Shown: positions 1 through 9,540 of the stretch, piece after piece
How positions within the stretch are numbered: the stretch's first letter is position 1
Layout: every line of letters starts with the position of its first letter
Source: Limnomonas spitsbergensis
Taxonomy: Eukaryota > Chlorophyta > Chlorophyceae > Chlamydomonadales
Assembly: GCA_037349105.1 (NCBI GenBank)
Contig: JAYJMM010000095.1
Coordinates: 1,860,001 to 1,924,000, forward strand
Length of the DNA: 64,000 bases
Direction: 5' to 3'
Program-made: the position numbers and the translations under genes
Notes under the pieces: generated by a model
What the model was told of the DNA's origin: nothing
Database searches by the model: none
Seen by the model: only the letters and a program-made list of their open reading frames with translations

Positions 1-1222
1 GGGGCAGTCAGCGATCTTTTCCCCCCTTTCTAATGTGCCCCCCCCCCTATTTTCTGTCAGGGCAAGGCGGCTAAGAACTCCCAGGACCCCCGAGGGGCCG
101 TGTACTCCACATGGCTCTGCTTGGCCACTTTCCTTTCATTGAGGTGGGTCACTTGTTCGCACGTGACAGGCTGGGTAGGCACATAGTTTCATTTCCAAAT
201 GCGATGTGTACTCCTCTTATTGGCCACCTTCATTTTAAGGGGGGGGGCTGGATTTTAATATGTAGCGTTGCAGATCTGACAGACTCAGCTGCAGCAACAT
301 GTTTTCATTTACAGCCATGTGTTGATATGTTCATCCTTGATAACACCAGCATAGGTATACTTGTGTGTGTATCTTGTTAATCTGCCACTGTTTTCTTGAG
401 GTGGATGTTAAAGCCACTTTTAATTGGCCATGCAGTGCCAAAGAAGGCTTCAGGGAGTGTGTGTTTGCACTAAGGATCAGGGTTCAGGGTGACTTTTGAT
501 GGACCTTGGATCTGTGATTTCTTCAAGTGGCCTCATGCCCAACCTGTGCTCTGTTGTTCCATTCAAAGACTCTGAAGCATGAAATCACAATCCTGAAACC
601 TGGATCACAATCCCTGAACCCTTTAGTTTGCAGGCTGCAGGTGATGGGCTGTACTGTGGGTGGCATGCTTCTCCTATTGCTGCTACTACTGTTGCTGTTC
701 CCACTGCTTCTACTGCTGCTACCGCTGTTGCTACTGCCGTTACTGCTGTTGCTACTGCTGCTACCGCTGTTGTTACTGCTTCTACTGCTGCTACCGCTGT
801 TGCTACTGCTGTTGCTACTGCTTCTACTACTGCCGCTGTTGCTCCTGCTGCTGCCTCCACTGTTGCTGCCGGTCCATCCAGACCCCCTGATCCTCAACCC
901 TGATTAGGCTGCCGGTGCTGGGCTGCACTGTGGGTCGCCTACTTCTACTGCTAATGCTCGCGGTGATGGTGGTGAAGATGCTGGGATGGCTCGTCTGGAC
1001 CTATGGCAGGCCGCAGGTGTGTACAGGGTAGCGGAAAGGTGAGCAAAAGGCAGGGCGCAGCCGTGCAGGTGCGCGTCAGGGTAGCTGATGTGTAGCTGAA
1101 GTCTACCAACAAAAAATAAAATCATTGGTGTCTTAAACAATTGTCATTGATATGATTTGTGACAGCTTATTTGATTCAATCGCAAACATGTGTTTCTTAA
1201 CTCGACAACATTGTGTCTGCAG
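1..1222. other. stretch upstream of the GT64 exons, no gene resolved
   Basis: I see no confident exon here. The 5' exons of the GT64 gene, including its start codon and membrane anchor, could lie in this stretch or before the window. A possible acceptor (CTGTCAG) ends at 60 and is followed by about 50 open bases, but nothing ties it to the next exon. The only clear structure is the trinucleotide tract near 669-868. Confidence 0.4.
669..868. repeat. imperfect CTG-type trinucleotide microsatellite
   Basis: About 200 bases are built almost entirely of CTG, CTA, CTT, TTG and CCG triplets. The period of three keeps several frames open on both strands. They read as poly-Leu, Ala/Thr/Val-rich or poly-Cys/Tyr on plus and Ser/Asn/Gly-rich or Ala/Val/Thr-rich on minus, which is the signature of a repeat and not of a gene. 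Confidence 0.85.
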
Positions 1223-4127
1223 ATCCTGGCGGGTATCTTGTGGTACGTGCGGACATGGTCAGCCAGCCCACAACCTGTCTTGGTAGATGGCCAGTTCAGC
1301 AAGTACAGCGTGGTGGTCATGTCGTACGATGCCAGGCTCCTCACACTTCAGGTAAAGTATGGATCCTCACACCTCAGGGGGGAAATGGTAATGGATCGCC
1401 ATTGTGGTGGTACATAATGGAACACACATTGCTCATTCCCCACTCTCCCTATCCACCCAAACCTGCCCCCCTTCACCCCCCTGCTCCCTCCCCTTCCCCC
1501 CCCCGCTCCCTCCCCTTCCTGACCTGTTCTCACCCCCTTTCCCCCTTTCCCTGCCGATCTTTTCTTGGTCTCAACCCGCATTCATTCCTTGCCCCCTCCC
1601 CCCCCCCTTCCCCCTGCTAACCCCTTTCCCTCTTCTCCCCACCTGCAGTTGTTGGTGAGTCATGCCCCCCCCCCTCTTATGCCCCTTCTCCCACACACAG
1701 TCGTTTGTGAGTCACTACAGCCAATGTGCCGGCGTGTCAGATATTGTTGTTGTGTGGAACAAAGGCACTCCGCCCGACCCCACCCGCGACCTGCACCCGC
1801 TCGAGAATATTCCAGTCCGCGTGAGGGTGGAGGCGGCCAACAGCATGAACAACAGGTTCAGGCCAGATCCAGAAATAATCAACAGGTGGGGATGGCGTGT
1901 CCACATTTGAATCCACACTTTGTTCTTTGAAACCAAAAAAGGCAGTTCCGCTTTTTGTCAGGGCGAGGGGCGCAACATAATGAAAGACAGGGTCAGGCTG
2001 GTCAGATGGCCAACATGCGGGGGATGGCATGCCCACACTTGCATCCATTCACACTTAATTCCGCACAACAAGCGTGTCCAGATGTTGGATAATGAGCAGT
2101 GCTGTGCAATAATGCCGTTTTCAGCTAAGTATTTATACGGCAACCTGCTACTGGTAAAAATAGCTGAGTTGCCTCAACATGACTGTGGTTGAAACTCAAC
2201 TAGGCAACTCAGCCACCGCTAGGGCCATGATTGGCACAGTAATGATGATGACACTTGTATTCACACTTATATCTACGCTTACAGCCACACCCAGGGTATC
2301 CTGATCTTGGAAGATGACATCATCGTGCCGTGTGCTGACCTGGATCGTTGTTTTGTCCAGTAGCGGAGCCACCCAACATTTCATCCACACCTCTGCCCCA
2401 CCCTTTCTATCACACCCAGGGGTATCCTGATGTTGGATGATGACATCATCATGCCGTGCGCTGACCTGGAGCGCGGCTTTGCTCAGTGGCGGCGCCACCC
2501 TGAGCGCATCACGGGCTTCTTCCCGCGCATCTTGGAGGGGAACCCGCCACAGTACCAGTGCACACAAGTGGGTGGCGCAGGCCATGGGCCGAGCTTGCTC
2601 TCTTTCATTTGTTTATTCATTATTTCACAGTGCCAGTACCTACTGGTACACGGTGGTTGGTGCCTGCATATCTTCAGTTTTAAAAGTTGTGAACTGCATT
2701 TCTCACTCCTTTTACAAGTATGGCAGGGTATACCCCCCTCTCCCTGCTCTCCACTCCTTGTTGCCCGCACCCCGCTCCGCATCTCATCCGTCGCGCCCAC
2801 AACGCTTTCTCTTTTACACCTTCCTCCTGATCTTCTATTTCAAACCTCGATTTTAGACAGTCTTTAACCTCCGCTTTGTCCCACCATCGTCATGAACCTC
2901 TATTTTAAATTTGATATCGCCCTGACCCTCCATGCAAAATCTGGAACACGACGAGTAAATGACATTTGAAATCCTGGCCATTGAACTCTGTGTGCAGTGT
3001 GAAAAGCACACCTACGACCAAGGTGTGTTCAATGTCATTCTGGCCGGGGCGGCCTTCATGGACAGAGAGCTGGTCTTTGAGGCCTACTCGGCGCCTGAAA
3101 ACGAACAGGTGGGCACTTCTGGCGCAAGAGGGCCCCGCGCCAACTGCACAATATGAGTCCTCTTTGGAAGTGAAAATGTGGACAAACGCGTCTCTAAGAG
3201 ATGGGCCGACCCCTAAATGGCAGTATGGGTGTCCTCTCAAGGGACTGCAAACACTATGGGCCATCCGTCTGTCCGTCCGTTCGTCCTGGAAAAAGTGATC
3301 CTGACAGCTGACCTGTTCCCCAGACGGCTGTTCCTGATGTTTGTTTTGTTGTAGGGCAGTGTCTGCACCCTGTTACCTGAACCCTGAACTACTTTAACAG
3401 TCAGAACCCTCATTTCCAAACCATTCACTACTCTCTCAGGGCCGAGCCTACGTGGACCGCGTCTTCAACTGCGACGACCTGCTGCTCAACTACCTCATGG
3501 CGCACCGCCTGGGCAGTACAGTGCAGTACGCGCAGTACATACGGCCGACCAAGCGGCTGGACGTCGGCAAGCTCACGTCAAAGAGGTTGAGCACAGGCAA
3601 CTTTGGACCGGTACGTGTATAGGGTTGTAAAGGTGAACCCTGAACCCTACAATGGTGCCTGTACACAATTAACAAACCCAAAGCCTAGACCCAGACTAAA
3701 ATAGGGTTTATAAATTAGAATCCTAACCCGAATCAAATACCCAGAACCGTCACCTGGCTGTGGCCATTTGTTTATACTGCCGGGATATGTTTGATTGTGA
3801 GGCTCCTGTAGTCTGCAGCAAGCGCCGGGAACCTTTGACCCAAGCGTGTTGAGAACTGTCTTTCCTTCCGGCATCAGGCCACATGTGGGGGGCTGCCGGG
3901 TAGCACCCACTGCAGCAACTGGGCCTCAGGAGCCAAAACGCCACCCCTGCCTGAACCTCTGAAACCTGAGATGCTGAACTTTCAACCCATAGGTGCGACA
4001 CAACTGCACAAGGGACTTTGCAAACATGTTTGGGAACCCGCTGCTCGGGCGCGAGTTTCCTATCGAGTGGGGAGGGCTTGGGAAGGCAATGTGCGGTCCA
4101 GGCTGGCTTGGCTGCGTGTTCATCTGA
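1223..4127 (+). CDS. exostosin-family GT64 glycosyltransferase (5' exons not resolved)
   Basis: Six exons join in phase: 1223-1351, 1701-1885, 2420-2567, 2998-3108, 3440-3610 and 3993-4127 (TGA). They give about 292 residues, close to the whole GT64 domain of EXT/EXTL proteins, which transfer N-acetylhexosamine or related sugars in the ER/Golgi. Seen in order: a start resembling the family's beta strand (KYSVVVMSYDARL), IVVVWNKG, NSMNNRF, the metal-binding GILMLDDD motif, HPERITGFFPR, a VILAGAAFMDR stretch, and FNCDDLLLNYLMAHR, matching the family's NCEDIxMNxLV block. The last exon has the usual RHNCTRDFANMFG tail. No signal anchor is visible; it should lie in upstream exons. A defective copy of the DDD exon sits in the preceding intron. 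The family call is firm; donor sugar and acceptor cannot be told. Confidence 0.9.
2286..2374 (+). pseudogene. decayed duplicate of the GT64 DDD exon
   Basis: These 89 bases match 2411-2500, which holds the acceptor and first half of the functional DDD exon. In the frame matching the functional exon it would read ILILEDDIIVPCADLD, so the first Asp of DDD is Glu. Relative to the good copy it has lost one G directly after the acceptor (three Gs instead of four), which puts the spliced frame straight into TGA. A TAG follows VPCADLDRCFVQ as well. It therefore looks like a dead tandem exon copy and not a mutually exclusive exon. Confidence 0.8.
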
Positions 4128-4783
4128 TCGCTTTTGAATCTGATGATAAAAGGGTCTCCAATCTTAAGGGTAAAGTTCAGAGACCCTTATAAACGAGATC
4201 ACACAGATGAATAGTCAACTGGTCGGTCTGTAACAGTACACAACATGTTGACAGTAGTAAAGCGACTTGCGAATCCTGGTCGGCTTATATACCGTTATAC
4301 ACATATACTTGATATTCAGGTTTTGTTGTGAAGCACTGAACTGTGAATTATTGATGCCCTCGAAGCCTCATTTGTATTTATCCTTTTGGATAGTTTGGTG
4401 TCCTTCTTTGTGCATTTTACGCCCGTATTTTCAAATTTGGTTGTGTGCTGTTAAAAGCCCATAGGGTCCACTGGTTTGTCTTGTTCCTTGTTCTACTTCA
4501 TTTAGCGCTTGAAACCAGTTTGAGGGTTTCCTATGCATCAAGTCTGATAGACTCCTAGGGCTTACTCCCTAGGACTTCCGAAGGTTCATAAAATGTATGA
4601 GGCTATTGTCGAGGTCGAGGCTTTGAATGTGCATGTGATAACAGGGTGCGTGATTTCTTGAAAGACTTTGCCGTTTGTGCGAAAGGGGATTGGGACACAC
4701 GTAATTGTTTGTTCCCCGTGGCCCCCTGGCATGTTAATGAGTTTGTGTGTGCGTGTATGAGTAGCTGCCATTGTTTCCATCAG

Positions 4784-6688
4784 GTACAAGTGCGGTGCCA
4801 CATTGTAAGAGAACCAGGCATGCACAATCACAGGGAAACAAGGTTGAGGGGTCGAACCCGCCAATCCAATCTCACCCCACTGTCTAGATCGCCGGATTCA
4901 TGTTCCTGCCCCCCACACAGGGGGGGGGGGACTTGGCTGCACCATGGTCCAGGCTGTGCATGGAAGCTGGTATTAAGCTTAGTCCCGACCAGCCCAACGA
5001 GGCCGAGCGCAAAGCAGGTCCCAGCAGGTATGCACCGTTATAAACTCACAGGTCATCAAAAGGTTATGGCAGCAATATTGTCTGTTCTGATCAGAGGTTC
5101 TGATTGAGGCTGAGGACCTGCTCGGGACTGACCCACTGCTGCATCCCGTATGCAATCTGGCTGGTATGAACAGTATTAATTCCTGCTGCCAGCTTGTACA
5201 TACAGCAAATGGAGTTGCTGCGATGACGATTTTAGACTCAGTGACGTGTCATACACAGCTGGTGGACAGGCAGGATTGCCAGAGGCACACTTAAACACTT
5301 ACACTGGTATGCACTTGTTTGTCGACAGTTGACGCTTAAGGTCCCGTGTAACGGACTATCAGTTACATGATTTACTACTACGTAACAGGTCTCCGCACAG
5401 GGAAGCATGCGGAATGTCACGCACAGCGTGCACGCTCTGCCTCCCAGTTCACACTGAACATGCACAGAAGAAAAACACTGCTCTTGAGCGAGGGGGGGGG
5501 CACACAATATCTGGAAACACCCCCTTCATTCAAAGGTGTAAAGCTTGATGGGAGCATTCCGGATCTGATCTTAAATTTTGATTGGCCCAGGGGATGGTGT
5601 TGAAAAGGGGGGGCAAGTCGGGGGGGGGGTCACCAAAAAGTGGTTTTAAGAAATACTCCCTAATTATTTAGGGAGCTCCTTGAGAGCAGACCGGACAACA
5701 TGTGTGCCTAGAAAAAAGGAGATCTCTACCGGTAAACAAAAACGGGATCTTCGCTCGTTTTTCGGGGCCGTTTTCTTTCGGGTGCGAAGCAGCCTGTATC
5801 AGTGCGAAAGCGCATCTAGCTTGTGTGTAATGACGAGGGGGGGGCAAGAAACAACTGGAAACAAACCATCTTCAAAAATGATAGAGCTTGACGACATCTG
5901 GTCTTTAACATTCTTTTTGGCCCAAAGGCGACTGAGGTACAGAGAACCAAACAATGAGGATTTTGTAGGTTTCACAAAAGCTCGTTTTGCAAATAACATC
6001 CGGAATAACATCTCAACCCCTATGAAATTGCATGATATGAATTTTTCACTGCATAGGGTAGGGCCAGGGCTTTCCAACGACCCCCTGTGCAGTACCCGGT
6101 CAACGCATGTCAAACTAGGATAGGGGGTCCAAGCCCCTAAAAAAACGTTTATTCCTTCTTGAAGCCGAGATACCCTCCCAAAAGTCTTTAGGTGCAACTC
6201 CCATGTCCAGCAGATGAGTTTTGGAGAATATGGGGGTACCCGGGGCCATCTTTTTTGTGCCCCCCCCTCGTGTAATGACGCGATAATCTCCCATTTGGGC
6301 AGAGGGGGCAGCTCCGCAACTCAAACCACTGTTGTCGGTATGCCCATTATTTATTTAAGCAGTATACCAGTTATCGCTATGACCTTAGTGTGAGTTTTGC
6401 ATGAGTTTCATAAAATGCACCGACTCTTTTCATAGTCCGGTTACTCCGTACCGTCTGTGGCAGCAAGTGATTGGCGCGGCCTGTCCGCCTTCGGGCTGCG
6501 CGATCCATTCTTAGTGTTAGTCTCATGCAACAGTGTGTTAGCCCTGGCAGTGCTCAGTGCAGACATGCTCCAGGTCCTTACAGCTTACGGGTGTCTGTAC
6601 AACATGGGCGAGTTGACGCCGGAGCAGCTCATGATGGGGGCAGTTGTAGTGGCAAGGGTGCTTATGCACTTGAAGTGCTCCAAAGGGG
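4784..6688 (+). CDS. unrecognised multi-exon gene, partial
   Basis: Four exon-like blocks have good splice sites and, for the first three, matching phases: 4784-4804, 4921-5017, 5095-5147 and, less surely linked, 6574-6688. Blocks two and three join in frame to read LCMEAGIKLSPDQPNEAERKA followed by EVLIEAEDLLGTDPLLHP. The fourth reads VLTAYGCLYNMGELTPEQLM and on to CSKG before a GTAAGG donor. The composition is that of a soluble helical protein; I recognise no domain. No start or stop is assigned. It could be the front part of the gene whose end lies at 9541-11675, but the phases of the outer exons do not join directly. A MITE interrupts the third intron. Confidence 0.4.
5489..5590 (+). mobile_element. 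truncated copy of the same MITE family
   Basis: It starts with CGA, a run of G and CA, then CTGGAAACA, and later AGCTTGA and TTGGCCCA, in the same order and spacing as the left part of the complete element at 5834-6270. The identity is moderate, so the copy is old. No matching right end was found. Confidence 0.55.
5826..6278. mobile_element. MITE-like DNA transposon, 437 bp, with 8-bp target duplications
   Basis: The element runs from 5834 to 6270. Its ends are perfect 13-base inverted repeats: CGA, eight Gs and CA on the left, and TG, eight Cs and TCG on the right. Immediately outside both ends lies the same 8-base word TGTAATGA (5826-5833 and 6271-6278), the expected target-site duplication. 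Eight-base duplications are typical of hAT-class elements. There is no transposase reading frame, so it is non-autonomous. It lies in a probable intron of the unrecognised gene around it. The exact match of both duplications suggests a fairly recent insertion. Confidence 0.8.
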
Positions 6689-6689
6689 G

Positions 6690-8149
6690 TAAGGCTGATG
6701 GATTGGTAGCGTCCTTAGTCTGGAGTGGGGACTAGGTTGTCCTGCTAAATGTGCCAGCCCACGAGGGCATCCGCTTTGCAATGCCAGCCTCCCCTTCTCC
6801 ATCTCTGCAACATGCGAGATGTCGACCCTTGACGTAATTTTGCCTACCTGGTCAGGAGCTGACGAGGGTAGGTGTGATGAGATATGCCATTTGACATTTG
6901 TGAACCAGCTACATTGAGCGACACCATAAGAAGCGCACGGCTGAGCTGATTGGAATAACCCCACTCCCCCTCACAAATTCTATTTTTTACTAAAAAATGG
7001 AAGGTTTGACTATATACCGAAGGCGGGGGGGATCAGCCATTTTTTTTGCTAATTTTAAAGGTTTCTTGTTGTCCCCTCCCTCGCTCTTGGTTACAGGAAA
7101 GTGCGCTCATGTCAATGACGTTTCACATTCAGACCCTGTTTAAAAGGATCGACTGAACTGTAACAGTTGGTCGCAGACAGACATGGTCATACAGCTGTCA
7201 TATATAGATCAGCAGCAGCCAGGCACACATGCACAAGCAGAGTAGCCGATACTCACAGCCCACACAAAACAAGCCCACATACCGCATATAGCTAACACAG
7301 CAGCTGCTAAGCTGGGCCTGTTCAAAAGGAAGAAGTGCCATCACACGCACAATAAGTGGCCAATGCATCAGGTTCACAAATTACAATGTAGGGTTCAGAG
7401 ACGATGTCCATGGCCACGTCGCACAGCCATGCACAAGTCACAAGTTTCCGGGTCGCGCTCGTCACACAGGGACTGCACCAAAGGCACAGCTTTTACAGAT
7501 AGCTGCCACCTGTGAAGTTTTTGTGAAGTTTTTACAGTCCAACGGGGCATCACATTTGATGCATGGGACTTGTGCCCGTAAACCGGTACAGGCACTAGAT
7601 ATGCTAGGACAGCGAGCGAAAACCAATGACCCCCCTGGGCAAGCAACCAACACTCAAACACCGAGCAGTAGCGTGGGAATGAACCCCATAGTGCAGCAGA
7701 TTAGCCCCAGCCATAAAACATGACGTGGGTGCAAAAGAGTTCGGTTGGACGCCTCCTAGGAAAGACAGGTGAGTGTCGTAAGGGACAGCGTTAGATTCTA
7801 ATTGAGAAGGAAACAAGAAAGTTTTAGTGAAATTTTATGAGTCTGTGTAAAAACTGTGTGATGTGTAAGCGAAACTTCAGTGTGTTAAGTGTTTTAAAAT
7901 GTGTGAAATATGTATGAAACTGTGTGACACATAACTTAAGTGACTTAAATGTTTAAAAAGTGTGACCTGTGTGTATAAATTATTGAGATGAGTGTGTGAA
8001 ACTTCTGTAAGTGAGCCATTTCAATGTTAAATTAGTGATTCAGAAACGATGATACAAACACATGGACCAGAGATAGGAATTGTGATAATCAAGGTGATAG
8101 TCATCCCAAGTCAAGACTCCCCCTTAGCCTGACAAATGAAAGCAAAAAC
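6690..8149. other. non-coding stretch with one dispersed repeat
   Basis: I see no convincing exon here. The stretch holds a repeat copy at 7615-7753 (listed separately), a G-rich tract near 7024, and an AT-rich TGTG/GTGTGAAA-like region at 7820-8010. Downstream exons of the 4.8-6.7 kb gene may be hidden here. Confidence 0.4.
7615..7753 (-). repeat. dispersed repeat, inverted copy at 60018-60152
   Basis: About 137 bases match the reverse complement of 60018-60152 at roughly 90 percent by eye, including GGGCAAGCAACCAACAC, CCGAGCAGTAGCGTGGGAAT and CCATAAAACATGACGTGGGT. The 60-kb copy abuts a pair of LTR-like direct repeats, so this may be a solo fragment of the same element family. Confidence 0.75.
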
Positions 8150-8374
8150 TCATGCGGCCACCTCCACCCCATCGACAAAGAGCCGAGCACGCGTGAAAAA
8201 CACCCTCAACTTCATCTCCTTGGCAAACTGGAACTTGGGCCAGAGCTCATGCCGTGCCGACAACTCTGCAGGGGACATATCATCCCAGATGGTGACACCC
8301 TTGCCTGCCAACTGAATCCTCCCATACACTATGCTCTCGGCCTCGCTGCGATTGCCCACGCGGAACCTGTTCAA
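8150..8374 (-). pseudogene. LINE-1 ORF1p-like C-terminal domain fragment
   Basis: The 74-residue frame reads FRVGNRSEAESIVYGRIQ, then GVTIWDDMSPAELSARHEL and ends RLFVDGVEVAA. This is the layout of the C-terminal domain of L1-type ORF1 proteins: RLG or RVG near the start, a DLSPE-like turn followed by R-x-x-L-x-P, and a closing basic strand with L-x-V-x-G. In that family it binds RNA and accompanies reverse transcriptase. Here it has no partner ORF beside it and only a short frame, so it is a remnant, possibly of the LINE family seen at 12-15 and 36-38 kb. The family match is by eye. Confidence 0.5.
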
Positions 8375-8614
8375 AGAGGCGCACCTTTAGCCTTAACAGA
8401 CAGAACCTTGCACATCCTAAAGGTCGGGGAGGAGAGAGGAAGATATTGGATGGAGCACCTGTGTGCCTGTGTGGCGTGGCCCGGTCGGGCAGAGCGCCAC
8501 GCATGCGCTCCTTCAATACCTATGCGCATTGCGTTCTTCTCTGATGTAAATTAAACCGTTGAGCAGATATTGACCTTCCATAGAACAAGGGAGAATATGA
8601 CAACTGTCAAATCA

Positions 8615-8670
8615 GACACACCATGCTGCAGCAATGACACCCCTTGCAGGGCTCAACGAGAGGAAGGGAG
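8615..8670 (-). repeat. LINE 3'-tail remnant, variant form
   Basis: Read on the minus strand this gives CTCCCTTCCTCTCG, then GCCCTGCAAGGGGTGTCATT. It closely matches 10955-11010 on the plus strand and is a divergent form of the tail GGGCCCAGAGGTGTAATGTC found elsewhere in the window. Confidence 0.5.
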
Positions 8671-9540
8671 GGAGAAGGTGTGTTGTGCACGACCTACCAT
8701 CGGCAAGTGCGTGAGTTTTGATAGACAGGTAGCACGCGTTCACATTAGGGGACGCTGGAATATGTGGTGTGATTCAAGTTTTGATTTTTGGTTGTCTGTC
8801 ATTTGATTTTGCAGCATTTCCGTGCATTGCTTGCCGTCTTACTGCCTGTGTCGTTGCATGTGCCCTGTTGTCTGTCTGTCTGCCCGTTTTGCAACACCAA
8901 TCGTGCTCTGCTTGATGTCCGTCTTCGTCCTTGTTGAGCAGCATCTGCCATGCCCTACTAGCTGTCTTACTGCCTGGTTTGTGGCATTGCTGGCTGTCTT
9001 GGTGCCTGTTCAACATCATCGGCTGGACGCTGCGTCTTTCAAGGAGGCAAATTATTGCAGGATTGGCTGTCACATGCTCTCTACTAAGTACTTATGCATG
9101 GAGAGAGAGAGATCACAGCAGGTAGGCCAACCACTTGTCCACTGTAATCACACACAGGCGATGTTATTCCTGCATGGAATTGATGGGATTTCTGAAGAAA
9201 TTAATTGATGCTGTGTGAACGATCCAGATTCCTCACCAACTATTTTTTCAGCAGAGCCCTGCAACAGAGACTTGAATCTCAAGAAATGAATGCCAACCTG
9301 AATCTTGGTATTTGAAAGTGGACATGATGTAAGGAGCGCTCAGTGATAAGACGATTTGTGGCAGGGGGGGTCCCTCCCGGCCTGTGGACTGTGGTTTATA
9401 CCGGGGTTACATACCCAGGTTTGAATGAACCATCTGGAGGTGCGATGACAGCTGGTCATCCTGGGGAATGGACATGTACAAAACGTGCCTGAATTGCCGC
9501 GCCCCTCGCGTAAGCACTGTCAGTCTAATTCTTGTTCCAG

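Noticed and set aside
523..907. Leu-rich, Ala-rich and Ser/Asn-rich frames on both strands
   Set aside because: All come from the trinucleotide tract; no splice or start context.
2286..2374. Mutually exclusive alternative exon of the GT64 gene
   Set aside because: The one-base loss after the acceptor and the in-frame TAG make it unusable; recorded as a pseudo-exon instead.
8249..9208. Plus frames of 101 and 128 codons
   Set aside because: The first is antisense to the L1-like fragment; the second is Cys/Leu/Val-rich with CTGTCTGTCTG-type repeats and no splice or domain support.
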